Assembly: GCA_039961735.1 (NCBI GenBank) | Contig: JABRVX010000009.1 | Coordinates: 1-64,000 of the forward strand | Length of the DNA: 64,000 nucleotides | Reading direction: 5' to 3' | DNA from: Fimbriimonadia bacterium | Lineage (GTDB): Bacteria > Armatimonadota > Fimbriimonadia > Fimbriimonadales > JABRVX01 | Shown here: one piece after another, positions 56,837 to 64,000 of the stretch | How the letters are laid out: each line of letters starts with the position of its first letter | How positions within the stretch are numbered: position 1 is the first letter of the stretch | The notes under the pieces: model-generated | Database searches by the model: none | Seen by the model: only the letters and a program-made list of their open reading frames with translations | What the model was told of the DNA's origin: nothing | Position numbers and translations under genes: made by a program

Positions 56837-57448
56837 ATGGCGGACTTGATCGGAGCTTGGCGAGTGGCACTGCCAAAAGTGAAGACGGCGGTCACGGGAA
56901 GGACCTTGTGGCAGGCTCTGGACATGGTGGTGCCGGTCACCATGGAAGGCGACTTGGTGGTGCTGGGTGTCCCCGCGCAGCAATCAAACCTCGTCGGCCA
57001 TCTCCGGTCCACCCCCAGCAAGCGCGCCATAGAACGAAACCTCTCCGACGTCCTTAAGCAGGAAGTCCAGGTCGAGATCATCGGCGGCGATTCCATTGCC
57101 GACTGGGAGCTCATCAAGACCAAAGCCGAGCACGTCAAGGACCTGCAGGAGAAGGAGTATCAGCGCTCCACTGAATCGAAGGCTCGCCAACAGGCCTGGG
57201 AGTCGAGCTACGAGCAGCTATCACGCCTCAACGCAGCAGTGCCGAACAAGGCCTTGCCTCAGAACCGAGCCCGCTTGCTGGTCGATGGACTGAATGTGAT
57301 CGTGGCCGCCGTACGAGAGCAGGGAGATCTGGACGATCTGGGCGAGCGAAACATGGCCAGACTTATCGAACGACTCGCCGGCTACACAGATGTCCCCGCG
57401 CCCGTCGTTGCCTACATGGTGCTGGAGCGACTGGACGCTACTCCGTAG
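56837..57448 (+). CDS. Unknown protein with a DnaA-N-like first half
   Basis: A 203-residue soluble protein with a ggagg site before ATG 56837. The first 90 residues (LIGAWRVALPKVKTAVTGRT, LVVLGVPAQQSNLVGHLRST) loosely resemble the DnaA N-terminal domain in strand and helix order, with a V-P-x(4)-N/L-V-x-H turn. The middle is a charged helix (KTKAEHVKDLQEKEYQRSTE) and the end is a compact helical segment. This likeness is by eye only, and I cannot assign a function. Confidence 0.6.
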   Translation: MADLIGAWRVALPKVKTAVTGRTLWQALDMVVPVTMEGDLVVLGVPAQQSNLVGHLRSTPSKRAIERNLSDVLKQEVQVEIIGGDSIADWELIKTKAEHVKDLQEKEYQRSTESKARQQAWESSYEQLSRLNAAVPNKALPQNRARLLVDGLNVIVAAVREQGDLDDLGERNMARLIERLAGYTDVPAPVVAYMVLERLDATP

Positions 57449-57769
57449 CGCGTGCGGATCGCTGGATCTGCTGCTACTCTGGCCACTGGGAATGGTGGAC
57501 GTTGCGAGTGTGCATCCGGCCATCCCTTCTGACCCTCTGTTTCGGGTATTGTGGTGCCCTGGCTGCGGTCGTTACCGATGCGGGGGCGCCGGGGGGAACG
57601 GCCAGCCAGAGTAGTTATCGGTAATCCTTCGCCACATACCGGTCTCAGCCGGACTAGACGCCGCGAGGCGTCACCACTTGAGCATCGGGGGTCTATCGTT
57701 TCGTCGGGATGCGACGGCGGACGTACCTCATCAGTCGAAGCATCCCTTGCAACCTTAGGAGGTAAGACG
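57449..57769. other. Gap before the cupin gene
   Basis: About 320 bases with no supported gene. An open frame continuous with the cupin gene extends upstream to 57551, but its codons are Arg- and Gly-rich with no ribosome-binding site. Neither a promoter pair nor a clear hairpin was found. Confidence 0.4.
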
Positions 57770-58156
57770 ATGCACGTTTCCATGCGCGACGTGGAAGTGA
57801 CGATGGAGATTCCAGGAGCCGTGGTCCGACAACGGATGGACTTCGGTGACGCTTCCGGCTACGGCAAGATCAGTGCCGAGTACTTCAGTCTCTCGGAGGG
57901 CGTGGATACGACCGCGCTGTTCGAGGGATTGGACGGCAACGCGTGCCAGTGCCCGCACTGGGGCTTCGTGCTCCGTGGTCAGATCACCACGACTGACGCG
58001 AGTGGAGCGAAGGAGACGGTTAGACAGAACGACCTTTTCTACTGGGCTCCCGGGCACAACGTGAGGGTAGATGCGGACGCGGACATCATCATGTTCAGCC
58101 CTCAGCGCGAACACAAGCATGTCATTGACCACATGTTGGCGAAGGTGCAGGGCTAG
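57770..58156 (+). CDS. Small cupin-like protein
   Basis: A 128-residue single-domain beta-barrel. ATG 57770 follows ggaggt. The conserved cupin strand reads NACQCPHWGFVLRGQITTTD, followed by RQNDLFYWAPGHNVRVDADA. A histidine and cysteines (CQCPHWG) could hold a metal, but the classical two-His-one-Glu set is incomplete. Enzymatic or ligand-binding roles are both possible. A large hairpin follows the stop. Confidence 0.75.
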   Translation: MHVSMRDVEVTMEIPGAVVRQRMDFGDASGYGKISAEYFSLSEGVDTTALFEGLDGNACQCPHWGFVLRGQITTTDASGAKETVRQNDLFYWAPGHNVRVDADADIIMFSPQREHKHVIDHMLAKVQG

Positions 58157-58173
58157 GCCTAGCGCAGCGCAGC

Positions 58174-58230
58174 AGGGCGGATGCATGGGGTGCCGGCAGG
58201 TCGCTGGCAGCCACCTCACGCATCCGCCCT
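58174..58230. terminator. Large hairpin after the cupin gene
   Basis: Arms 58174-58184 and 58220-58230 are perfectly complementary (11 bp), and the loop holds a second imperfect hairpin (tgcc/ggca). It begins 18 bases after the stop. The rest of the gap to 58521 holds no gene I can support. Confidence 0.6.
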
Positions 58231-58509
58231 CCTGCCTATGTCCCGTCCCCACGTCTGGCTATGCTGCCCGTGCGAGCTACACGTGTTCGGCGACAACGGG
58301 CACTCCCTGCGCAAGCCTCGCGATCTTGGCCATCTCTTTGCGGCATCTGCGTGACTATACAGGCCCGCCCGCAGCGCCTGCATTGGCATGATGCGCACAC
58401 GTTTCGGCTGCCGCTGCCGCGATTCTCTCGGCAGCGCTAGGTCAGCAGCCGAAGTGTTTTTGCACGTAGAACAAGGGCTGCCAGCTCACGTATCTTAGTG
58501 GTCGCCCTG

Positions 58510-58515
58510 TACAAT
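58510..58515 (+). promoter_or_regulatory. -10 element of a leaderless start
   Basis: TACAAT ends 6 bases before ATG 58522. Transcription would start at the initiator codon. No -35 at 16-18 bases and no ribosome-binding site are seen. Confidence 0.5.
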
Positions 58516-58521
58516 GGGGCC

Positions 58522-60921
58522 ATGAACGGACCCGGACGCCTCAGATCGCTCCCGATCCTCTTCCTCGTCTCAGGTCTGATTGCGCTATCGTGGTCTGCGG
58601 GTTGGGCACTGTCGGGGCCACACACCACGATCCTCGTTCCTCTGTCGGCCTCGCCGACCTGGAAGGACATGGTTTTCCTCGCCGCCGTGCCAGCAGCCAC
58701 TGTGGCTAACGACGGAGCGCCGTCCGTAATTGCCTTGGATGCGTCGCTCCAGATCGGGCCCGAGATACAGGACTATGCGCGAAGGTACCGCCCCGACAGA
58801 GTCGTTCTCGTCGCCGACGGGCACGCCGATGTAGTGCTCGGCGCGCGCAAGGCGCGCACGATCCTAGCCAAGTCTGCCGAGGAAGCGGCTCTGGCCCTGA
58901 GCAGCGCGTACTGGAAGACGAGTCGCATGGCGGTCGTCTGCTCAGAAGACGATTACGCCTCGGCCCTCGTGGCCGCTCCGCTCGCCTCACTCTTGAGGTC
59001 ACCGCTGTTGTTCTCCCGGCGGCAGGGTGTGTCCGACGCGACGGTCGAGGAACTGGCGAGGCTCGATGTGCGTGAGGTGATCGCAGTGGGACTGGACCAG
59101 AGTCTGGTGCGCAGTCGGGCTTGGAAGCTCACCACTTTGCGGAACGCGCTGGACGTTGCCGCGTGGATGCGGTCGCGTGGGCTCGCGGTCCGGTATCTGG
59201 CCGCCGTCAATCCAGAGGACCGAAGCCGAACGGTAATCAGGAAGCTCTCGCTGGCAGGGGCCCTACTGGCGGCTGGGCGCGGTGGCCTCGTCGTTCCTCT
59301 CACGTATGACGTTCGCTGGAAGCGAGCAGCCCGATCCTTCGCACTTGACGGAGCGGTTCCGGATGGCGTCCCGAGATCTGTCGCACCCGCCAAGTCAGGC
59401 ACCATCGTGCTTGATCGAGAGACGTACCCGTACGTCCTGATGGGTGAGCCCGAAGAGCGGAATCTACGCCTATCGCTCGATGCGAATCGAGATGGGCTGT
59501 TCGGCCAGGTGGGGGAAGGACCGTTCGCTTCCGGTGACACGGTCCAACTTGGCGGGAAGACCTACGCGATCTCCCTCGGGACGCGCACCAGCTTTGGCAA
59601 GACTGATGTGCACCTAACTTGGCCGACCGCAGAGCAACTCTGTAGCGACCTCCGCCGCTTCTACCGCGCGCTGGGAGCACCACCAGAGAGCCTTTGCTTA
59701 GTCGGATTCCCGGATGCCATTCCGCAGGCCATCATCGGTCACGGAGCAGTGGTCGAGGAGCAGGCGTCCGACCTGCCCTATGCCAACGCCGATGAAGATC
59801 CATTTGCCGAGATAGGAGTGGGGAGGGTCATCGCCGAGAACGTGTCGCTTGCGACGCTCTACGCCAGCCGCGTCCTGACCTACCGCGACCTGCTTAGTCC
59901 TGAGTGGCAGGACCGGGCATGTCAGGCCGAGTGGGAGACCACCTACAAAGGGCTGTTCGAGAACGTCGGCTTCGACGCAAGCTACGTACACACGGAGGAG
60001 GACCTAGCGTGGGTAGACCCTCCCGCCGACGGAAGCCCTGGCGTCCGCGCACAGAGCTTCAGCCAGCACTCGCCTCTGGCCAACTGCGCCGTGATGAGTC
60101 ATGCCAGCCACTCCTGGTGGCGTGGCCTGGGCAGCACCTTCTCGTGGGACGCGACGGTGCTGATGGCCCCTGCGGTCGTCGAGTCGGGCGGGTGCGGCAC
60201 GGCATGCATCGATCGCGAGCCGGACTATCGATCGGTCGTTGCGCGCCTGTTTCGGCAGGGGGCGGTCGCTTTCCGTGGGGCGACAAGGGAGATCCCAGCC
60301 GAGGCTGAGCCAGGACGTCAGGAGTTTTGGAACGGAGTCTTAGCAGGTGCCCCCATCGGTCAGGCTCACAGGCGTGCGGTGAACAGTACGATACTAGCAG
60401 TACTGGACCTGAAGGAAGGTCCCGATGGGATTTATCGCTACTCTCTACATATACACTCGCTGTTCGGCGACCCTGCCTTCGTTATGCACCTGCCAGCGAA
60501 GCCGCGCTCGCGGCCGGCGCACGTGGCCGTGGCGGGTCACACAATTTCCGTTCACGCGCCGCAGCAATGGTGGCCTGTCAAGTTCACTCCTCCCTCGGAC
60601 TGGAAGGAGTGGGCGGACAAGGATCTGTACGTGATTCGTGGCGCGGGAGCGTATGCGCTGTCCGACTGGTGCGGGCAGGGCTACAACCTCGAGCAGATGT
60701 ATGTCACCGCGGAACTCACGTCGCGCCGCCGTGTCACGAGTGTGGAGCAGGTCCAGACTCCCCCGGCGCCGCTCGGATGGCGAGGAACCTGGTACTGCGA
60801 TCCCAACCCGGACGGCTCATACACCTACCGCTGGGCAGTGCGACTGATAGACTTCGACCAGATCGCCGGCAAGATCAAGAACTCGATAGAACGCCTAGAC
60901 TACGAGGTGTCATTCGAGTAG
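58522..60921 (+). CDS. Exported C25-like (gingipain-fold) caspase-family protein
   Basis: A 799-residue exported protein. MNGPGRLRSLPILFLVSGLI starts a signal or anchor. Residues about 50-250 resemble cell-wall-binding repeat 2 segments (ALVAAPLASLLRSPLLFSRR, VEELARLDVREVIAVGLD). The C-terminal half has the gingipain-like protease layout: His527 and His530 in CAVMSHASHSWWRG, and Cys558 or Cys562 in VVESGGCGTACIDRE, followed by VARLFRQGAVAFRGATREIP and SLFGDPAFVMHLPAKPRS. The catalytic dyad is plausible but the exact Cys is uncertain. ATG 58522 sits 6 bases after TACAAT, so the start is probably leaderless. Substrate unknown. Confidence 0.7.
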   Translation: MNGPGRLRSLPILFLVSGLIALSWSAGWALSGPHTTILVPLSASPTWKDMVFLAAVPAATVANDGAPSVIALDASLQIGPEIQDYARRYRPDRVVLVADGHADVVLGARKARTILAKSAEEAALALSSAYWKTSRMAVVCSEDDYASALVAAPLASLLRSPLLFSRRQGVSDATVEELARLDVREVIAVGLDQSLVRSRAWKLTTLRNALDVAAWMRSRGLAVRYLAAVNPEDRSRTVIRKLSLAGALLAAGRGGLVVPLTYDVRWKRAARSFALDGAVPDGVPRSVAPAKSGTIVLDRETYPYVLMGEPEERNLRLSLDANRDGLFGQVGEGPFASGDTVQLGGKTYAISLGTRTSFGKTDVHLTWPTAEQLCSDLRRFYRALGAPPESLCLVGFPDAIPQAIIGHGAVVEEQASDLPYANADEDPFAEIGVGRVIAENVSLATLYASRVLTYRDLLSPEWQDRACQAEWETTYKGLFENVGFDASYVHTEEDLAWVDPPADGSPGVRAQSFSQHSPLANCAVMSHASHSWWRGLGSTFSWDATVLMAPAVVESGGCGTACIDREPDYRSVVARLFRQGAVAFRGATREIPAEAEPGRQEFWNGVLAGAPIGQAHRRAVNSTILAVLDLKEGPDGIYRYSLHIHSLFGDPAFVMHLPAKPRSRPAHVAVAGHTISVHAPQQWWPVKFTPPSDWKEWADKDLYVIRGAGAYALSDWCGQGYNLEQMYVTAELTSRRRVTSVEQVQTPPAPLGWRGTWYCDPNPDGSYTYRWAVRLIDFDQIAGKIKNSIERLDYEVSFE

Positions 60922-60960
60922 CTGCACTGCGCGCTGGCGCTAAGCACTGAGCGATGGCAG

Positions 60961-61033
60961 ACCTACCCGTTCCAGCGGAAGGGGTTGTCGTTCACCACGT
61001 TCGAGTGGCTCGCAACCAGGCTCCCCCACGCGT
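60961..61033 (-). pseudogene. RHS core fragment
   Basis: The 73 bases repeat 63611-63683 of the RHS gene with two mismatches. They read ASHSN...NDNPFRWNG on the minus strand. It is a stranded piece of RHS core at the far end of the toxin locus, consistent with repeated cassette recombination. Confidence 0.75.
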
Positions 61034-61076
61034 GTTGGAGCTCGGTCGGGCTACGCCCTCCCTCTCTCCAACACGC
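61030..61076. terminator. Hairpin at the end of the RHS locus
   Basis: Arms 61030-61040 and 61066-61076 are perfectly complementary (11 bp) around a 25-base loop. The hairpin begins where homology to the RHS gene ends and may close the minus-strand transcript. Confidence 0.5.
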
Positions 61077-61109
61077 TCCGTGCCACAATCATCACCAACG
61101 CGGGAGGAC

Positions 61110-61331
61110 TCACCTTAAGATGTCTTCCAAGAAGGGGGCAGGCCACCAGCTGCTCTTTAGGGGCTCCCCCTCTTCCTATACCACCACGTGCACATGGAGT
61201 GTCGCCTGACGGGTCTCTCGATCAACCGCCGCCGGTACTAGGTCGAGCTCTCCATCGTGGATCAGCGATGCCAGTCGATCCAACTCGGCGCTGTCGTGAA
61301 CCTCGAATAGGACTGTGCGGTCGTTCACCAT
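61110..61331 (-). pseudogene. Small immunity-like ORF split by an amber codon
   Basis: ATG 61331 opens MVNDRTVLFEVHDSAELDRL, then GELDLVPAAVDRETR, and stops at TAG 61176-61178. The same frame continues EEGEPLKSSWWPAPFLEDIL and ends at TGA 61110-61112. Read through, it would make about 73 residues. Its position after the second immunity gene suggests a third, decaying immunity gene; no family was recognised. Confidence 0.45.
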
Positions 61332-61395
61332 AGTGTTAGTTCAATCTGTCTCAGAGCGAAGCAGTGTGGGCCCAGGCGCCCAGCCCTAGCCCGTG

Positions 61396-61746
61396 TCAGG
61401 ACAGTGACGCAAGTGCAACCCAAGCCAGCACGAAGCCGATCGCCATGCCACTCCCAAGGAGTGCACAGCCGGGTTTCTGGCGTGCTGGGGTGGTCACTCG
61501 CCAGGACGGATCGGTGTAGTGCGCGGGCGGGTCTTCATACAACTCGAGCAGCTTCAGCTCGGTCGCCCAGGCCTTTACGTGCGCAGGTCTATCTAGTCCA
61601 TCCCACACCCGGTAATCTGGATCGTCCGAGTCGAAGAACTCCTGATCCATTGCCAGCTCATCGCCTGAATCGTACAACGTGTCAGCATCGGACGGGTCGT
61701 ATCTGAACTCCACACGAAACGGTGGCTGTGGTTGCTCCGGTTGCAC
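61396..61746 (-). CDS. Putative immunity protein with C-terminal membrane segment
   Basis: A 116-residue acidic protein starting 4 bases after the stop of the orphan RHS toxin cassette. The first 90 residues are Asp/Pro-rich (DPSDADTLYDSGDELAMDQE). The end is one hydrophobic helix (GCALLGSGMAIGFVLAWVAL). Its place after a toxin segment makes it a candidate immunity protein. The membrane helix would suit a toxin acting at or crossing the inner membrane. I recognise no family. Confidence 0.6.
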   Translation of the reverse strand: MQPEQPQPPFRVEFRYDPSDADTLYDSGDELAMDQEFFDSDDPDYRVWDGLDRPAHVKAWATELKLLELYEDPPAHYTDPSWRVTTPARQKPGCALLGSGMAIGFVLAWVALASLS

Positions 61747-61750
61747 TACC

Positions 61751-62353
61751 TTACCACCCTTGCCATGGTCGATGGCGGCCTATGGCGCCACCCGGTCCTT
61801 CGAATCCCCTGTGATAGTGCGGCCACCTCCACCAGGGCGCTGGAGGTCCACCCTTCTTCGGCACCCACCTGTGGATGTCTGCCGCGAACACTCGCTCTCC
61901 ACGGTTGTAGAAGTTCAGGCCGCCACCTCCAGTATTGCGATAGCGCATGAGCTTGGCACCACGCCCCCACGCGGTACCACCAGCCTGGAATCCTCCGCCA
62001 ATGCCGATCGACAGTCCGGCGCCGGCAACCTGGCCGCCCATGTACCAGCCAGAGCCCGTGTCCACCACATCGCCAAGCCCTCCGAGGTCCCTAACGATCT
62101 CCGTGGCGCCGATGGACAGGAAGTCCCCCATCCCCGCGAAGAAGTCGGTGAGGTTGTCGAACCAGTCCCTCGGCTTAGGAGTGATCCGCGAGACAAGGTC
62201 GGCGACTTCCTCCATGTCGTAGCCCGGCCCGTCCGTGGTCCAAAGTCCGGCCCACCACGGAGCCGGCGTGGCCGCGCGCAGACCGGCTGGGTCGGCGGCT
62301 TCCACAGGGTTGTTGGCGCAGTAGGCACAGAGGTTCGTCGCTGAGTCCCGGAG
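61751..62353 (-). pseudogene. Orphan RHS C-terminal toxin cassette
   Basis: After a stop at 62354-62356 the frame reads the RHS C-terminal junction (NLCAYCANNPVEAADPAGLR), then a different toxin domain: DWFDNLTDFFAGMGDFLSIG, GGGLNFYNRGERVFAADIHR and a C-terminus PGGAIGRHRPWQGW, with His residues that could be catalytic. There is no start codon before the junction except an in-frame GTG at 62305, so this is a displaced cassette. It can be expressed after recombination onto the full RHS gene. It abuts the first immunity gene and its own immunity candidate. Confidence 0.75.
62289..62326. repeat. 38-bp RHS junction repeat shared with 63449-63486
   Basis: The 38 bases are identical to 63449-63486, 1160 bp away, and encode the CANNPVEAADP end of the RHS core. 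These are the homologous sites through which C-terminal toxin cassettes swap. Confidence 0.85.
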
Positions 62354-62357
62354 TCAC

Positions 62358-62819
62358 TCACGGCACAAACTCCATCGTCAGCATCCCGATCCAGGTGTGT
62401 CCTGGCGGTGTGGGGCCGTCTGAGAGGTCCCATCCACCCCACGAATGAGCCATGAGATGATCGTGATCGGCCACTCCGCGTGCCAAGTGCCCTTGGAGGA
62501 CTCCTTGGATGACCGCGAGCCCTCGCGAGTCGGCAGCGATGCGTAGCTCAGTGCGCTCCGCCAGGCTGACCAGGATGTAGTGGTCCTCCGTGGTGGCCTC
62601 CGTGGCTGTCAGAATTACGGCGTCTATCAGCCTGTTTCTCCCCCAGCGGGGCGTAGCGCAGGTCTCATCAGCGCCCAACGCCGAACTCCCCAGAAGTCTC
62701 TCCCCGCCAGATACTGCCAGCGCGCCGAGCGTGTCGGCCAGCAAGCGTCCACCATCGGCGTTGTAGAACAGATACGCCGTGGGTTCTGGCCGTGAATCGT
62801 CAATCTCTGCGCTTATCAT
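62358..62819 (-). CDS. Putative immunity protein, Imm32-like
   Basis: A 153-residue protein whose ATG overlaps the toxin stop by 4 bases (ATGA), the classical toxin-immunity coupling. Family-like features by memory of Imm32: IAADSRGLAVIQGVLQGHLA, VADHDHLMAHSWGGWDLSD and a C-terminus ending TWIGMLTMEFVP. It should neutralise the toxin domain at 62816-63222. The family name is tentative. Confidence 0.7.
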   Translation of the reverse strand: MISAEIDDSRPEPTAYLFYNADGGRLLADTLGALAVSGGERLLGSSALGADETCATPRWGRNRLIDAVILTATEATTEDHYILVSLAERTELRIAADSRGLAVIQGVLQGHLARGVADHDHLMAHSWGGWDLSDGPTPPGHTWIGMLTMEFVP

Positions 62820-63222
62820 CGGGCTTGCTCCACTACCGCATCGGCCAGCGTCGCTTTCTCGGGCCTTGGTTGCCCGGGGACCCTAGGGTAGTTCACATCC
62901 ACATGAGGGCCATGAGGTGGACCGTGATCAGGATCCAGGTGATAGGAGAAGCCAGACCTTGGGTTGACGTAGCCACCTCGTCCAGAGACCGGATCAGGAC
63001 CTCTTGGGACAAGCCCCTTCTTCCGAAACATCTCATCCAGTTCCTGTGGTGACTTGCCTTTGAACGGGCTCTGCCACCCTCCGCCTCCTCCGCCACCGGC
63101 TGCTGCCCCAGCGAGGCCGACGCCGATCCCGACGTAGTTCTCTAGGACCTGCTCGGCGCCTCTCGCGGCCGTTTGTCCGATGGCACGAGCCCCGTTTCCG
63201 TACTGGTCATCAGATCGGCAAG
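62816..63222 (-). pseudogene. RHS C-terminal nuclease-like toxin domain in shifted frame
   Basis: The frame that follows the RHS core after a shift somewhere in 63195-63225 reads GNGARAIGQTAARGAEQVLE, a glycine-rich linker, then a compact domain: PFKGKSPQELDEMFRKKGLV, GRGGYVNPRSGFSYHLDPDH and PPHGPHVDVNYPR. The YHLDP...PHVDV pattern resembles polymorphic toxin RNase domains (possibly the type 17 family). The ATGA overlap with the immunity gene confirms this is the natural end of the RHS protein. A base appears to be missing relative to a fused frame. Confidence 0.7.
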
Positions 63223-63999
63223 TTCGTCGCCTTCCTCGGTACCGTCGCGGTACGGGTCGCCCGTGATCGCCTCGAAGCCAGCCGTTCCAGGCGCCAGCTT
63301 CGTCTGGTTGTACCCCAGAACCCACTTCAGCGCCTTCCACGGCAGGCTCAGGAGCCATTCGGTACCGCCCACGACGCAATCCCACCAGCTCTTCTCATCG
63401 GACAGATTGCTCGCCCGCCCCAACGCCGCGAAGTGGCGCAGGCCGTCGGGGTCGGCGGCTTCCACAGGGTTGTTGGCGCAGTAGGCGTAAAGGTTGGGGT
63501 GGCCGCCGGACATGCCGATGGGGTCGCGCTGAAGCCAGCGGCCCACCGTGGGGTCGTACTCCCTCGCCCCGGCGTGGTACAGCCCGGTCGGCGCGATGTA
63601 CCGGTACCCGACCGACCCGTTCCAGCGGAAGGGGTTGTCGTTCGCCACGTTCGAGTGGCTCGCAACCAGGCTCCCCCACGCGTCGTAGGTGAAGGTGCGT
63701 GATCCCGCACTCATCAGCCGGTTGGTGTCGTAGGTGAACGTCACCCCGGCCCGACCGGTAAGATTGAAGCCATCGTCGTAGGCGTACGAGTCGGCACCCG
63801 GTCCCGACTCGCTGCCGAGCTGCCCGATAACCGGCGTAGGCGGCGCCATGCGTCCGCCGCCGGTAAAGGCACCCCCGGCTCGCCACTGCGTCTGTGGCGT
63901 CTGGTCTGGAATCGTGCTCTGCGCCCGGACAAAGGCAGCGCTCGGTGCGAATAGCACTACAAGTAACGCGATTCCTCTTGTCACGAAGGAGACCATCAT
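63142..63999 (-). CDS. Miniature secreted RHS repeat protein, frame ends early
   Basis: The 285-residue product begins MMVSFVTRGIALLVVLFAPS, a signal peptide, unlike the giant RHS proteins of T6SS loci. One or two YD-type repeats follow (DSYAYDDGFNLTGRAGVTFT, RTFTYDAWGSLVASHSN), then the RHS core hallmark GLYHAGAREYDPTVGRWLQR, DPIGMSGGHPNLYAYCANNP. After the core and a linker the frame ends at 63142, while the toxin domain continues in another frame. Unless frameshifting occurs, the present gene makes a toxin-less core. The ATG pair at 63994-63999 lies at the window edge, so an upstream extension cannot be excluded. Confidence 0.8.
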   Translation of the reverse strand: MMVSFVTRGIALLVVLFAPSAAFVRAQSTIPDQTPQTQWRAGGAFTGGGRMAPPTPVIGQLGSESGPGADSYAYDDGFNLTGRAGVTFTYDTNRLMSAGSRTFTYDAWGSLVASHSNVANDNPFRWNGSVGYRYIAPTGLYHAGAREYDPTVGRWLQRDPIGMSGGHPNLYAYCANNPVEAADPDGLRHFAALGRASNLSDEKSWWDCVVGGTEWLLSLPWKALKWVLGYNQTKLAPGTAGFEAITGDPYRDGTEEGDELADLMTSTETGLVPSDKRPREAPSRS

Positions 64000-64000
64000 C

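Overview
The window is GC-rich bacterial chromosome (core genes near 60% GC by eye). It carries a diderm-type envelope repertoire: signal peptides, an outer-membrane beta-barrel candidate, an H...DG-type prepilin, a dockerin-tailed secreted protein and large secreted beta-propellers. With UPF0182, a direct GlnRS, type III pantothenate kinase and an IspDF fusion, this suggests Armatimonadota (Fimbriimonadia-like) or a nearby lineage such as Planctomycetota. That placement is inference; there is no rRNA here to settle it.

Layout. 0-2.1 kb: small repeats, a decayed secreted PQQ-type propeller and a secreted N..G repeat protein. 2.1-9.7 kb (minus): dapF-hfq-miaA, nhaA-argS, a phosphoglucose/phosphomannose isomerase, and rpsR-ssb-rpsF. 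9.9-18.4 kb (plus): a UPF0182 membrane protein, a DNA-binding-only MerR protein, a double glycosyltransferase with TPRs, a beta-barrel and a coiled-coil membrane protein. 18.4-21.7 kb (minus): coaX-glmM-grpE-HNH. 21.9-30.2 kb: an ApgM-family protein that has lost its catalytic residues, a secreted PQQ propeller, DinB, SLBB, an RpoD-type sigma factor, a secreted thioredoxin-like protein and glnS. 30.4-36.7 kb (minus): a four-gene operon with a consensus promoter encoding a divergent sigma factor, a double zinc-finger membrane anti-sigma factor, a TPR-CHAT caspase-like protease and a membrane-anchored beta-propeller. 36.8-40.1 kb: a secreted GH106-type rhamnosidase. 40.5-46.5 kb: an accessory island beside tRNA-Lys(CTT), with an unknown protein, an HTH, a frameshifted Fn3 protein, an EcoRV-type restriction-modification pair in which both genes are damaged, two phage remnants (DUF669 and a 21-codon ERCC4 stub), and a DUF4268 nuclease-like protein. 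46.5-52.9 kb (minus): a 2-hydroxyacid dehydrogenase, groES with a CIRCE operator but no adjacent groEL, long hpf, ispDF, a PIN-TRAM protein and atpDC detached from the rest of the ATP synthase genes. 53-60.9 kb: secreted proteins, a prepilin, a dockerin protein, a cupin and a C25-like (gingipain-fold) protein. 60.9-64 kb (minus): a miniature secreted RHS toxin locus with stacked C-terminal toxin and immunity cassettes.

The candidate system is the sigma/anti-sigma/TPR-CHAT/propeller operon. Gene overlaps tie it together, and the layout suggests that a caspase-like protease or its partners control an anti-sigma factor, analogous in concept to the TPR-CHAT/Csx30/sigma module of type III-E CRISPR but with no CRISPR here. 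ORF-breaking mutations are confined to accessory loci (0.3-1.2, 41.7-44.2 and 61.1-63.3 kb). The roughly 48 kb of core genes reads through cleanly, which argues for real decay rather than uniform sequencing error.
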